In this document: piece after piece, positions 46,176-58,100 of the stretch | Layout: every line of letters starts with the position of its first letter | Position numbering within the stretch: position 1 is the stretch's first letter | Source of the DNA: Turritopsis dohrnii | Taxonomy: Eukaryota; Cnidaria; Hydrozoa; Anthoathecata; Oceaniidae | Direction: 5' to 3' | DNA length: 64,000 nt | Assembly: GCA_027922465.2 (NCBI GenBank) | Contig: BQMF02000026.1 | Span: forward strand, 558,001 to 622,000 | Made by a program: the position numbers and the translations under genes | The notes under the pieces: model-generated | What the model saw: only the letters and a program-made list of their open reading frames with translations | Told to the model about the DNA's origin: nothing | Database searches by the model: none

Positions 46176-48368
46176 TTATGGTTTATGGGGAGTTAAAATC
46201 GTTGTTGATTCGTAATCCTTCGCAGGACCTTTAACACGATAGGTCATTATGATTTTGAAAGCAGACAATCCGTCCAATTTGACTTGAAAGGTGGCGGAAT
46301 ACAAATCTTTAATACACAAATGATCTGAGGTAGCCATCCAATATCCATCGTCGTTTTGTTTGGTAAATTGAAGGCTCAAAAACAAATGCGCACGTTGTTT
46401 CCCTTCCACAAAGTATATATCCAACGTATTATTGGAATTCACCACATATTCATACTCCCGAAAGACTGGCAGGGTTTTGGTCGGACTCAATTCGTAAAAC
46501 CCGTCTTCTCGATACAAGACGTAGTCCAAAGTCTTAGAACGAGAAAACTTCACTTGTCCATAGACACGCTCATGATGATTATTCGCGAGATGGACGATGC
46601 GTCGATCATAGTTCCATTGACCAACCATAGCGCTGAGCACCAAGGGAGCCATGTATCCCCCCTCCTGTCCACGCTGCACTTCCTGTTGATATTCGTCTTG
46701 ACCAGCTCTTGCCAATTCTTCATCGGATTGATAAAAACATGGCGCTACAAAGTCTCCCTTCCGGGTGTTGAGTTTTGGAAATCCATCATCATATGGACTC
46801 TCCATCTTCTTTGTTTTATCTTTTGGTTGTTGTATCATGGCCAAGCTATCCATAAATCCGATGTAGTCAAAATGAGGAGCATGGGCCTTAGGCGTATGGG
46901 AGCGAATGATTTGGGATTGTTTCAACGCTGCTTTTTGGACTTGTGATTCTTCCAGCTCTAGTTCTCCACCCAAGACCTTGGCGGCCAATCGTCCCTGCAA
47001 TTCCATGATTCCCATATACGGGCCTCGATACATTCCACAAAACGCCAAATTAGGTAGAGACGGATGTATTGTATCCCAACATACTGTCATGGGGCAAAAG
47101 CACTTTTCACGATGCTTATAATCATCTCTATCACTATTACTGTTATAATCGATCGTTTGCAATATCGACTCATCGAGATACTCCTCCAAATCAGGTTCGT
47201 ATCCCGTGCAACATATAATCTTCGTATTGTGTTTCGGAAAGGTCCAACATTGCTGTTGCTCCTCATTATTTTTATTGGTAGAGGATGACCGGGATGGAGT
47301 CGTTTTTATTCGCAATACCGCATCCGTTGACATCGTTTTATGATCAGTTTCGATTTCTTGCACCGATCCATGAATCACTTCAATAGTACCATCCATGACC
47401 AAATCCAAATAATAATCACTGATGACAAAATACGGTGGTTCATCCCAGTTGGTGGGAATTCCCAAGGGTGATGAGGCCTGTCTTGGGCCTACAATCGATT
47501 GCAATCCTGCATGTTTTTTTCGTGCCATTTCGGGGGTCACAGTAATGACTTCTTCCGACGATGAGTGGACATCCTTAGGACGATGGTAAAAGGCCAAATC
47601 AATGGGTACAATGGCTGTGGTAGCAGCATCAGTACTGTCGGGAATATACCGCGGGATCACCCACGGAATCCGCGAGACAATGTTGACCACTCGTTTGGCT
47701 GATTTAGAAACATCGACAGCAATTTCCGTGGCACTAAATGATGATCCAATAACCACTACCGTATCATTGGCAAATTCCTGATGGGATATGTAGTCTTGGG
47801 AATGAAGTAAGATGTTATTGTTGTGATTTTTGAATGCTTCCACAAATAGCTTGGGGATATACGGTTTGGAAAAGAATCCTGTTGCAACAACGACTCCTCC
47901 AAACTTTTTGGAGTGTTTGGTATCGTGCTTCAAATCAGTCCATTCCACTCGATATCCTCCATGTTGTTGTTGTTGTTGTTGCTGAAGAGGGGAAATATGA
48001 GTGACTTGACAACCAAATTTAAAACATGTTGGATCTACAATAAAACGATCGGAATAGCTTTGAAGATAGGCTTCCATATCAGCAACCGTTGGAAAGGTGG
48101 GAGTTGATTCCGGCCATGGATGTTCAGAAAATCGGCATGTATGCTTCGATAAATTGGTTGTCATTCCATTCCACATTTTTTGGTTCTTAGGTCGTGATTG
48201 TAGTCGTGATTTTTTGGTACCATTGTCATCATTTGATAAGGAGGTAGACCAAGCACCTCCCAAGGTTTGGGCGGCTTCAAAGATACAGGGGCGTAATCCT
48301 TTTCGGATCAAATGTCGACTGGCGACCAGTCCAGAGGGACCCGCACCAATGACAGCAATTTCTAACAT
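46176..48368 (-). CDS. Flavin-containing monooxygenase with C-terminal DUF6314-like domain, copy 2 (intact)
   Basis: A single uninterrupted frame of 730 residues from ATG 48368, with no introns. FAD-binding GAGPSG lies at 8-13 and GGAW at 37-40. VATGFFSKPYIP (151-162) is the linker motif, and HSQDY (179-183) matches the end of the FMO identity motif. NADPH-binding GSSFSATEIA is at 198-207 and the TGYEPDL motif near 398. A glutamine tract (about 129-136) varies between the copies. Residues from about 555 to 730 (VGQWNYDRRI, DHLCIKDLYSATFQV, VKGPAKDYESTT) resemble DUF6314, a domain known mainly from bacteria and fungi. FMO enzymes use NADPH and O2 to oxygenate N, S or carbonyl groups; the substrate is unknown here. 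Missing introns set it apart from its multi-exon neighbours, and foreign origin or retroposition is possible. Confidence 0.88.
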   Translation of the reverse strand: MLEIAVIGAGPSGLVASRHLIRKGLRPCIFEAAQTLGGAWSTSLSNDDNGTKKSRLQSRPKNQKMWNGMTTNLSKHTCRFSEHPWPESTPTFPTVADMEAYLQSYSDRFIVDPTCFKFGCQVTHISPLQQQQQQQHGGYRVEWTDLKHDTKHSKKFGGVVVATGFFSKPYIPKLFVEAFKNHNNNILLHSQDYISHQEFANDTVVVIGSSFSATEIAVDVSKSAKRVVNIVSRIPWVIPRYIPDSTDAATTAIVPIDLAFYHRPKDVHSSSEEVITVTPEMARKKHAGLQSIVGPRQASSPLGIPTNWDEPPYFVISDYYLDLVMDGTIEVIHGSVQEIETDHKTMSTDAVLRIKTTPSRSSSTNKNNEEQQQCWTFPKHNTKIICCTGYEPDLEEYLDESILQTIDYNSNSDRDDYKHREKCFCPMTVCWDTIHPSLPNLAFCGMYRGPYMGIMELQGRLAAKVLGGELELEESQVQKAALKQSQIIRSHTPKAHAPHFDYIGFMDSLAMIQQPKDKTKKMESPYDDGFPKLNTRKGDFVAPCFYQSDEELARAGQDEYQQEVQRGQEGGYMAPLVLSAMVGQWNYDRRIVHLANNHHERVYGQVKFSRSKTLDYVLYREDGFYELSPTKTLPVFREYEYVVNSNNTLDIYFVEGKQRAHLFLSLQFTKQNDDGYWMATSDHLCIKDLYSATFQVKLDGLSAFKIIMTYRVKGPAKDYESTTILTPHKP

Positions 48369-48390
48369 TTTGGAAAATCTAGGATAGTGA

Positions 48391-50874
48391 TAATTAATGA
48401 ATGAATGCGGTTTGTTCTATATAGCCACACCACTGAATTGAGATAACCTCATTACAAGCATAGAGAAATCTGCTAAATCAGACAGAACAAAAGGAACAAG
48501 ATACCCTTCCATGCAAAACGATTTCTGGAAAATCAGCTGAAGTATGAAAAATGAAAGACTATATGACATTCTTTAAATGTGAATGATTGAATGGTTAAAT
48601 GCTTTCTACAATACAACATTGTTGGTTTGTTAATATTTTTATACTATTAAATAGATATTTTTCCAAGTTTATAGTTTTGTAGATATCTATTTTCGTTGAC
48701 TAAATTATATGTTTTTTGGGAAGATTGGAAGAAATCTATCTAATGGTGTAAAAAGCTTAGCGAGTGAACAAATATTGAAAAAGATATGACCGACTAATAT
48801 ATCATTTGAAAGTTGGGGTCTCTTTTTTCCTGGGCACACTGTATTGCCAATAAACTAGATTGTAGTTTATACGGTTGAACTTTTGCCTTGTCTAATGAAA
48901 ATCTAATGACCTGTACTTAGAAAAACTTTTGCACTCTTAAGTAAAATTATTGACAATGTCTAATCGCAGGACAATTGATTTACACTAGAAGGCAAAAGTT
49001 CGACAAAACTCTCCCTCAATGACATGCTTGTTGACATAGTATTAAGGATATATTGATCTTTTCAGATATCGTAATGAGTATGCAAGTATCAACTCATAAA
49101 CTCTAAAGCCTGGTTCATACTTGGTGATTACGGAATCAAAATTCAATGTTAACGTGTAATTGTTAAGAAACACTTGCCACAACAATGCAATACAATGCCA
49201 TTGGAAAGTGAAATAACTGGGAACTGAACCAATCATTTATCAGAGAAAATGGCTAAAGTCAATGTTCTGCTACAATTTCGTGGAGTAGTAATAATTTATG
49301 TGAATCTGGTTAGTTTAAACACCTGTAAATCTGTACTTGAAGACATTTAAAACAGTTTAATTGTAAGCTAAGCTACCAGAGCAAAAAAAGTAGTTCAACA
49401 TCCCCTTGGAGACAAAAACCCAATGCTTTATTCTTCTTTTCAATCTATGCAAATATTTCCCAATTGTTTCACACGAAACAACACAACAGAGGTCCAGGTT
49501 TACTCAGTGTATTGAACACAGGCTAACAAATATACAAAGACTAAATCAGACACAAACATAAACAAAGAAACCTAGATGTAGCGAATGAGAGTGTAAGGTA
49601 CTAAAACTAACATAGAACTAGGCAACAAATAAAAGGCCTAAATAGCAAGAAAGTAAACAAAACCACAACGAGTGACACATGAAGCAAACAAACGCAGAAG
49701 TAGAGAATAAATGCATTGCAAAATAGAAATGTGCTACACAGTCAAACATATACTTGATAGTTTATCCATACATAAATTCCATATAAAAAAATACTTACTA
49801 AATCACTGTTTATAAATCACCCCCACGGCTACCACCAAACACTAACAGAACAGATATCACAACACTCACACACACGAGAAAATGGACACCTAACTTTCAA
49901 GAAGCATATTTTATGTTTTTCGTGCTTGTTTTTTTCTTCAGATTCTATACCAAAAGAAAGAAAAATTTTTGTTCATTCTAAATACATGACCTTTCTAATA
50001 GAAAAATAAATTTTGGGGGAATTATAATCGATTTTACCATGAAACCATGCAATTAAATCAATAATTATTAATTAACTCTTGCTTGAATAGGAGTTAATGA
50101 CTCGAGTAATATGAAAAGTCATGAAAAATTAAAATATTATGATAAAGCTGCATTCATACTTAGAAAACACATATTTTTTTACAAACTTCAAACCTAAAAG
50201 TTTCATTTCTAAAAATCCTTTACGATTTAAAAAAACTTTTTTAAATTTTTAAAATCTTTTTTAAAAAGGTTTTTTTTTTTCTTGTCGAAAGAAAAAATAG
50301 TTAATATCCTTTAAAACAAACATTTTTACAAATAACAACTTATATTTTTGGAAAGCTCAAAAAATCTTCTTTCCAACGGTATAAAAAGCGCATTGCATTG
50401 GTGAAAATTCGAAGGGTTATTTGTTTTTTAAATGAGTGACCCACTTTCTCATGGACACACTGTAGAAGTTGAACAAAGATTATTTTTTCCATAATTGCTA
50501 CATTGTGTCCTTTAAAAAACCTTGTTCTTTTGAAATAAGTGTGACATGGAATGTATTATTCACATTTCAACGAAAGCCTATTGTTCTTTTCATCAAAACA
50601 ACTTATACGCACGATGTTTTAGTATTCATAAATTATCTACGATGTGTGTATCCAACCTCCTGAAAATTCTAAAAGTTCAGACATAAGAGTTAGCTTTATT
50701 TATGATAGCGACCATTAAGATTTGAAAGGTCACCGAAGCATTCAGCCGTGTTTGTACATGAATGTAGTGAACAAACTACAACAATATACATATATACAAC
50801 CCCTTACTTGGGAAAAATCATAACGTCAGAAAATTCTCTGGAAAGTAAGTTTAGTTACCTCAAAATGTGAATGA
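48391..50874. other. No gene seen
   Basis: AT-rich non-coding sequence. Two related patches, 48710-48845 and 50350-50465, both end in GG(G/A)CACACTGTA and share similar words, suggesting direct repeats at the ends of an unknown element. Confidence 0.4.
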
Positions 50875-52330
50875 AACAAGATTCGCAAAAATGCGACTAT
50901 ATATTTCCCCAAGTTGCGAAACTTTTATCAATTATTGTGTGTACATTGATAACCATAAGAAAAGTGGCTAACTACCATTAACCTGATAAAAATGTCCATA
51001 CTAATCAGGGTTGAATTCAATTTAATGCCACAAAAGAACTTATTTCGAACTTATTATGAAATGAAGATATTCATGGTCATGTGATATGGTTTCTCTTCTT
51101 AAAATTTTTACTGGGGAGTTAAAAAAAGTTGTGAGTTATGAGAAGTTATTATGGACAAAGCTAAAAATTGGAAGACCTAAATGCAACTTATATTTCCCCT
51201 TAAACAACTGAATATCAACAACTGCATCAATGTGTATAAGATAAATTCATCATAATAAACGTATGATCTTCATTGTTGCAGAAGCTTGACATCCTTTATA
51301 CAGTAATATCACGGCAAACAATGTAATTCAACAGAACACAGCTTTTCGTAACTCGTATAAAACTATTTTACAGCATTATATACAATGAAATTTGTTTACA
51401 GGTTTACAAAAGAAGAAAAGAAAATTGTCAAACCAAATTTTAATACTACAGTTTAAGTATTAAAAATACTTTGGGGTAGACAGCAAATAACTATTAAAAA
51501 CAATCAAAGTTGTGTAGCGTTTTAGTTCAGTGTTGTCCTAAAAGGTTTTGTAAAAACTTTTGAATGAACGTGTAAAATACAGAAATAAAATGATATCAAT
51601 ATCATCATGGATAGATGTTTTTTTTTTTTTTTGTTGAAAACAATGTTATGATGACTGGTTATTAAATGTTTGGAGCAGTAAACCATTGAAGCAGTGATTT
51701 CAATAAAAGGGCGAAAATTCATTATTTAAAGCCAGGCTGAAGATTTATGTTTGTTTTACATCCTGATATAATGTAGCCCAACCTGCTGAACACTGAAAGC
51801 ACATGATGTACAGCCAACAGGGACCCCTTTTTATATGGAGATCCAGTTCAACCAGTTATGCTAATTCAGAAAGTATATACATTACAAAAACTGCAAGTAC
51901 AAATGTGATGAAGTATATGCAACAAGAAGTTCAGAAAACCAATTACGTATAATATTTTTTTACACAGGATTGAGACACATATACTAACTTGAAAAAATCT
52001 GGTGGAGTGCGCTTTCCTGGATAGTCATTTAATCTGACAACAGAAACATAATTTACTATGGATTATTTCCATGATCATGTGCACTGTTTGGATACTGTAT
52101 ATGATACTTTATTTTGTAAAAATTAATGTACAGTCAATTTTCCTTACTATGAACAACGAACATAAATCAAAACACAATTCAACACAACAGTGTGTAAAAT
52201 AATTCAAATCCAGAACACGAACTTCTACTTTCAGCTATGTAGTGATTTAGTTAGGATGTGTATTTTCACTATCAAAATCTGTTGTTTTTTCCATTTGGGA
52301 TTTACAAAGGTAATTTTTATCACATGTATA

Positions 52331-53169
52331 TACTTTAATCGGAGAAACTTTCGCGGGAGAAACTTTCGCGAGGTCAAAAATTCGCGAAATGTTTTGGATA
52401 AACTTTCGCGAATTGGAAAAGTCGCAAAATTTCGCGAGATAAACTTTCGCGAATGAAGAATTTGATAAATTTTCGCGAGATAAACTTTCGCGAATGAAGG
52501 AATTTTTTGAAAATTTAGGAAAGTTTTTAGAAAACAAAGGAATTTTCCATGCAGAAAATTGACAAAATGCATGCATTCGAATCTGTATTGTTCGTTCACT
52601 ATAAATAAAAATGAAGATAAAATTAGTTAAAAAACTACAAAGATTGTTCGTCGTCAAGTTCGTTGAAAACGTCATCAAAAACATTTCTAGTACCTTCTGG
52701 TCCCCACTCCTCATCGTCGCCGCCATTGTCATACTCATACTAAAGAAACCGCGAACCGGAGATAATATACTACAGGGAAAGGAATCAACTGATATTGTCA
52801 TTATCGACGACTGAAAAACATTTTTACATAAATAATATTTGACAGTCTGTGTATCAAAATATGACTGATTTGTTACAAGAAAAAAAAAATGCTTTCAAGA
52901 AGATCAAATTGGCAAATCTTTCCCTCCCTTATATACATAGGTTTTGAAATAGATCTCCGACATTTTGGTAGCTAAAAAATTTTAACAATTGCAAATCGAA
53001 ATTTTACTGGATAAACTTTCGCGAATTGGAAATAAGAGCAAAATTTCGCGAGATAAACTTTCGCGAATGAGCGATTTTAAATTTTTCGCGGGGTAAACTT
53101 TCGCGAAAAAGGCTCGAATTCGCGAAATTCGCGAAAGTTTCTCTCGCGAAAGTTTCTCCGATTAAAGTA
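52331..53169. mobile_element. TTTCGCGA-rich MITE with possible captured exon
   Basis: The ends are CTTTAATCGGAGAAACTTTC and its inverse, flanked by TA. ACTTTCGCGA words are repeated many times in both halves. The middle (52610-52815) lacks this motif. On the minus strand an acceptor-like TTCTTTAG precedes an acidic open frame (YEYDNGGDDEEWGPEGTR ... NELDDEQSL, stop near 52632) that looks like a host 3' exon. Confidence 0.75.
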
Positions 53170-53364
53170 GTAATAATGGCTTGTGAACAGAGATGTTCAT
53201 TCTGAATACAAAATCTCTTTTTTTGAAAATAACTCTTCTTTCCTAATTTTTGATAGTTATTTGCTTATGTGTCTTCTCCAAAGTATTTTTAATACTAAAT
53301 ACTATATTGATAATTTTCTTTTCTTCTGTAAACCTGTATACAAATTTGATTGTATAATGTAAGA

Positions 53365-55233
53365 TACCCTAAATCCTCTAATAAATGCCCAGGGTGTTTA
53401 TTTAATTTTTCGAGTCCAAGAGGGGGCGTTAATTAGAGGGAAATGTTTAAAAGAGGGGGGGTTTACTTAAAAAATTTAATTTTGTGTTTTTTTCTAAAAT
53501 ATCAACTTTACAAAACATCAACAAATTCGTCCTCTTCTGAGAATTGAATAGAATAAGGGTTACATTTCTCTCTCCCTTGTAGGACATTTCTTAAGAATCG
53601 GCCATGTTGTTTTGGTTCGAGGGAGAGAATGAAATGTTATTTTACTTTTCTTTGTTTGTTCAAATTCGAATATTCAAATGCTACATGTTTTTCCAATAAG
53701 AGGGTGGGGCATTAATAAGAGGGGAACGTTTATTTAATTTTTTGAGTTTAGAAATTGAAATTGAAATTGAAATTGAAAATATATTTACCGCCAAAAGGCG
53801 GAAGGGACACCATCTAGTTAAAATTTATTACAATAGGTGCAACCTAATATAAAAATAAAAAGTCAGAAATTAACAGAAGAAAAGAAAAACCAGAACTAAA
53901 AATATAACTACTGCCCAGAGAGGACACTACTAATAATTCTACATACAAGATGTGCCAGGATATGCTATTCAAAAAAAAAAAAAAAGAAAAAAAAAATAGT
54001 AGTGCTCATTTACTGCTCCACATAGTTGTTAAGGAAATATCTATTTAGAATAGACTTTAGTTTAGAGTTAGAAAGTTCAGCAAGCCTTAGTTCAGTAAAA
54101 CTTTCCTGTACCTTATTCCAGAGATTGATAGAGATTCGAGTGAAAGAGTGTAGGCCAAAATTAGTGGTATTAACATTTCGGCGGTTAAGTAAGTTAGCAA
54201 GGTTACCTCTAGTTCCAATTGAGTGATTTGTTTTGTTAAACTCGAGAGTGTTGAGAGTATCTGTTGGCAAATCGCCATTAAGGTATTTAAAATGTTTAAA
54301 ACCTTAACAAGGTCAAAAAATCTCAGAATGCGCAACTGTGCAAATAATGTGCAAATAAGGGTGTGGCAGATGCCCTAAGGGCCGTTAAAGGTAATGAGCC
54401 TTAAGATGGTGTTTTGGAGTGTGAGAATTCTGTGAGTTACAGAGTTATCACACAATCCCCAAATTTAACAGGCATATCTCATGTGAGATGCAAAGATTGC
54501 ATGATAAATGTGAACAAGAATTTTGGTAGGGACAAAGTGTCGAAGTTTAGAGAGAGCCCCATTAGCCCTACGAAGTTTAAGTGCAACAGATGCAGTATGG
54601 ACCTTCCAGTTTAGATGCTCATCAAGTCGAACACCTAAATATTTAACACTTTTGCTTGGAGTTAGAATTTGACCTGCGAGTTTTAAACGAGGCAAAATTT
54701 CAAGCTGTTTCCAGGGAGACCGAAAAATAACAAATTCAGTTTTATCCGCATTAAGTGATATCCTATTGCCATTTAGCCAGCTTACTAACACTCTGAGATC
54801 AGCATTAACCCTCCCACAAAGGGATTCAACAGATTTGGAAAAGTTAAGTAGATGTGTGTTGTCTGCAAAGTGATAGGTTTCTGAGGTTTTGATACAAAAA
54901 TGCAGATCATTAATATACAACAAGAACAATAGGGGCCCCAAAACTGAGCCCTGAGGAACCCAATGTAATACAAGTTTAATTTTGGATTTAGAGTTAGAGA
55001 TAACAACAAACTGGAATCTATTAGAAAGATATGACTTAAACCACTGATTTGCAGTCCCCCTAATGCCATAGTGTTCCAATTTAGCAAGAAGAATTTTGTG
55101 ATCAACTGTTTCGAAGGCCTTTTGAAGATCGACAAACACACCACAGGCAAACTCATGACTTATGGTTAGAAGGGTCGTTAATTAGAAGAGAGCGTTAAAA
55201 AGAATGAGGGCATTTATTAGAGGATTTACGGTA
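53365..55233. mobile_element. MITE with AATAAATGCCC ends, split by a LINE
   Basis: Left end CCCTAAATCCTCTAATAAAT and right end ATTTATTAGAGGATTTACGG are inverse, flanked by TA. GGGGCGTTAATTAGAGG words inside relate it to the GCGCTTATTA families at 10.5 and 30.5 kb. Copy 1 of the long-TIR family (20729) keeps the empty site GTAAGATTTTATC. Confidence 0.7.
53746..55165 (-). pseudogene. 5'-truncated LINE (Jockey/CR1-like) reverse transcriptase fragment
   Basis: The minus-strand frame 55139-54465 reads FVDLQKAFETVDHKILLAKL, VPQGSVLGPLLFLLYINDL and FVIFRSP...YLGVRLDEHLNWK, motifs of LINE reverse transcriptases. The catalytic FADD box is FADN here, so it is dead. A stop (TAA at about 54467) falls where QIWG is expected, and another follows; the last part (54270-54010, MPTDTLNTLEFNKTNHS ... 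LNNYVEQ) is in another frame. The 3' end is a (TTTCAA)n tail at 53755-53779, typical of this group. The start is truncated inside the RT domain. Confidence 0.85.
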
Positions 55234-55901
55234 GTTTTATCCTAGTTACAAAAAGCAGGTGTACTGTTGAAATGCATTGTTTAAAGTGATTTTATGGTAA
55301 GGATAGGAAACTTGTTTAAGCTTCTACAACAATAAAGATCATATATGTTTATTATGATGAAATAGCCTTACACATTGATGTGGTTGTTGATGTTCAGTTG
55401 TAAGGGGAGACATTAGTCACATTTAGCTCATATAAGATTTTATAACTACATATGTCCACAGTAACTTCTCAGTCATCTATATATAAGAGAAACCTTTTCA
55501 TTTGACCAAGTTTTCCTTCCATAATAAGTTCAAAATAAGTTCTTTTGTGGTATTAAATTCAATTCCACCCTGATTAGTATGAACAACATTTTTATCTGAG
55601 TATCAGGTTATGATGGTAGTTACATTTATAATTATTTAATGATACAGTGGAATCTCTATAAAACGGACACACCAATAAAGCGGACATCTCCATAAGACGG
55701 ACAGTAAACCCAGGAACGGATGTATTCCCGGTCAAACTCTCATAAGGAAATCCCCATAAAGCGGACAAATATAAAGCGGACATTCCGTAAAGCAGACGGC
55801 TTTTTCAGGAACGAATTGGCATTTTCCCTTGCAAATACTCTCTCTAAAGCGGACAGGGCCAAAAAAACACAGAATAGTCACTTTCATTTATTTTTTTTAT
55901 T

Positions 55902-56474
55902 TCAAGCATTTATTTTGTTTGAGAGCGCATCAGCACACTTCTCGACGCTCTTCTCCAGCCAATGCACTGCATTTTCTGGGCCTGCTGCCGTGTACTTTGC
56001 GGGAATTTCCAGACCATATCCCCCGCCTCTGTTCATGCGCTTGCCAGTCACTTCAACGGCAAATGAACATCCCAGTAGGCGTAAAAAGTTGAAAAAGAGT
56101 TTGCTAAAGTTTTTTGGAATGTGGCCCATGACTTTCTTCTGATGCATTATCGCAACTGCGTATTTGTCATGCTCGTTTTTTTCTTCTGCCGTCACTTCAA
56201 AGTCATCGTCTCCAGCATTCGGCTTCCAAATATCCATGTAGGCATGGTATCCACGTACATAAGAATTAAAACTGTAACTGCACGCTTTTATCACAACCAC
56301 AGGGATTTCTTGATCGATATCTTTGAGAAGTATCTCATTTAGATTCTCGGCGCAAATTTGGTTGCTTATCTCAAGGAAAGTAGATGATAAAGAGAAGCTA
56401 AGACTTCTATTTCTTTTAAGGAAACCCTTAACTTGTTTACAGTAGTATGCGTCTTCGAAAGGATACCATAGCAT
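55902..56474 (-). CDS. HIRAN-like domain protein carried by the pogo element
   Basis: An intact 190-residue frame from ATG 56474 (MLWYPFEDAYYCKQVKG) to TGA 55902; an in-frame TTG further upstream is not needed. Residues about 75-165 (RGYHAYMDIWKP, EHDKYAVAIMHQKKVMGHIP, GGGYGLEIPAKY) resemble the HIRAN fold: RGYHxY...W, NxHDxYAVAV, VxGHxP, LEIP. In HLTF/Rad5 this domain binds single-stranded 3' DNA ends. It lies wholly between the TIRs, head-to-head with the transposase, and shares a short bidirectional promoter. It might aid or control transposition, or be a captured gene. Its frame is intact although the transposase is broken. Confidence 0.7.
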   Translation of the reverse strand: MLWYPFEDAYYCKQVKGFLKRNRSLSFSLSSTFLEISNQICAENLNEILLKDIDQEIPVVVIKACSYSFNSYVRGYHAYMDIWKPNAGDDDFEVTAEEKNEHDKYAVAIMHQKKVMGHIPKNFSKLFFNFLRLLGCSFAVEVTGKRMNRGGGYGLEIPAKYTAAGPENAVHWLEKSVEKCADALSNKINA

Positions 56475-56498
56475 TGCTCGATCATCAGTCAAAGCAAA

Positions 56499-58100
56499 AT
56501 GGCGATGTCAAAGCATCAACTAGCTGGCACACTTGAGAAGAAAATGTTGACTTTGCTAGAAAAAGTCAAGCTTTTGGATTATGCTGATGCAAATCAAAAG
56601 CTTGGTTGCAGAAAACTCGCTGAAGTGTTCATCGGGAAAACGGCAGCAGCAAATATTTTGAAAAACAAGAAAAAAATTCGTGAACTTTACGAAAACTTTC
56701 ACGAAAAACGCAGAAAAAGAAATCGTCCAGGGAAGTTTATTAATGACGTCCTCTACGAGTGGTACCAAAAATGCTGCTCCTCTGGGCTGTATCCGTCCGG
56801 TCCACTGCTCAAAGAAGAAGCCATGCAGATCAAAGACGCACTCCAAGATAGTGAACTTGACGGTTTTCATGCTTCCGATGGATGGCTTGACAAGTGGAAG
56901 TCGCATTATGCGATAAAGGAGAGGAAAATAGCTGGCGAAAGTGGCAACGTCTCGACAGAGACAGTGTCATCTTGGATTGAAAGGCTCCAAGAACTAACAC
57001 GGGGATATTCGTTAGTAGACATATGGAATATGGATGAAACTGGCTGCTTTTTTAAAACCCTTCCAGAAACAGGCTTAGTTCAGAAGAAAATCAGAGCAAA
57101 TGGTGGAAAGAGGTCCAAACAGCGCTTTACTATTGCCTTTTTCGTTAATGCCGCAGGTGATAAAATTGATGAGCCAATTGTGATATGGAAAAGCAAGGTT
57201 CCTCGATGCTTCAAAAGCTTAAGTGATACAACAAGACCCGAAAATGTTCATTATTTCTCCAACCGAAAGTTTTGGATGACTTCGGAAGTATTTGAGGTCG
57301 TGTTATCACGTTTTAACAGAAAGCTCATCTTTGAAAACCAGGAAGGTTATTTTATTCCTTGACAACGCGACATGCCACCCGAGTCGATGGAAGGAAAGTT
57401 TTCCAACATCAAAACTGCATTTCTTCTGGAAAAATACGACTTCGCGGCTGCAGCCATTAGATGCTGGCATCATTCAAAATTTCAAAGTAAAGTATAGAAA
57501 ATCCTTACTTAGGTATGTTCTCTCACGTATTGACGAGAAAACATCTGCAACCGACATCTTAAAAAAATTAACATTTTTAAGGTCATCAGGTGGGTTCAAC
57601 GTGCATGGAAGGATGTATCCCCAACCACAGTAAAGCGTTGCTTTGAAAAGTGTGGCTTCCGAAAATCTGATGAGGAGTTGTTGGAAGAAAACGAAGAAGA
57701 TCCGGAGTTTGCCGCGCTCCTCGAGCAGATTTGTCCAAATCTTTCTGTGCAAGATTATGTCAACTTTGATCAAGATGTACAAACCTCTGAGCCGTCATTT
57801 AAAACCGATAGTTTAGGATGGAGGCAGACCGCTCGAGATGAATGCATCAATAAAGTTACAAGTCCTGCTCCTGCGAGTGATGTCATTCTCTCTGAAGACA
57901 GTGATGAAGATGACGATGAAGAGGCTGAGAAAAAGAGTGTCCCTACTGTTGTAGAGACGCTTTATATGCTCGATCGCATAAGCCAATGTCCTGCGCTAGA
58001 CAGTCAAATCTTAGCAACTCTAGACCGAATTTCTAAGAGTATAGAAGAACTGCACTTGCGAAACAAAAAGCAACAATTCATTAAGGACTTTCTTTTGTAA
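56499..58100 (+). pseudogene. pogo/Tigger-like transposase with two frameshifts
   Basis: ATG 56499 starts an N-terminal CENP-B-type helix-turn-helix (LGCRKLAEVFIGKTAAANIL), then a second CENP-B DNA-binding region (LKEEAMQIKDALQDSEL ... GWLDKWKSHYAIK). The DDE domain follows, with first Asp in WNMDETG. The frame stops at 57362 after a one-base shift near 57340. The next frame carries the second Asp (ILFLDNATCHP) and third Asp (QPLDAGIIQNFKVKYR). A second shift near 57580 leads to the last part (57585-58100), which ends in an acidic tail (EDSDEDDDEEAEKK). All catalytic residues are present, but no single frame encodes the whole enzyme, so it is probably inactive. Confidence 0.88.

Larger units (their letters stand above)
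36487..48390. repeat. Large inverted duplication around the two monooxygenase copies
   Basis: The left arm is about 36487-38850 and the right arm about 46010-48390. The similarity includes about 150 bases 3' of the genes (for example ACATATGTGGTTGTTACGTA at 38739 and its inverse near 46105). It covers only short and weaker matches 5' of the start codons. The arms are convergent on a 7.2-7.5 kb spacer holding MITE and hAT insertions. Confidence 0.85.

Noticed and set aside
46356..48387. Long + strand ORFs opposite FMO copy 2, and minus ORFs opposite copy 1
   Set aside because: Shadows of the monooxygenase reading frame; identical shadows occur on both arms because the arms are copies.
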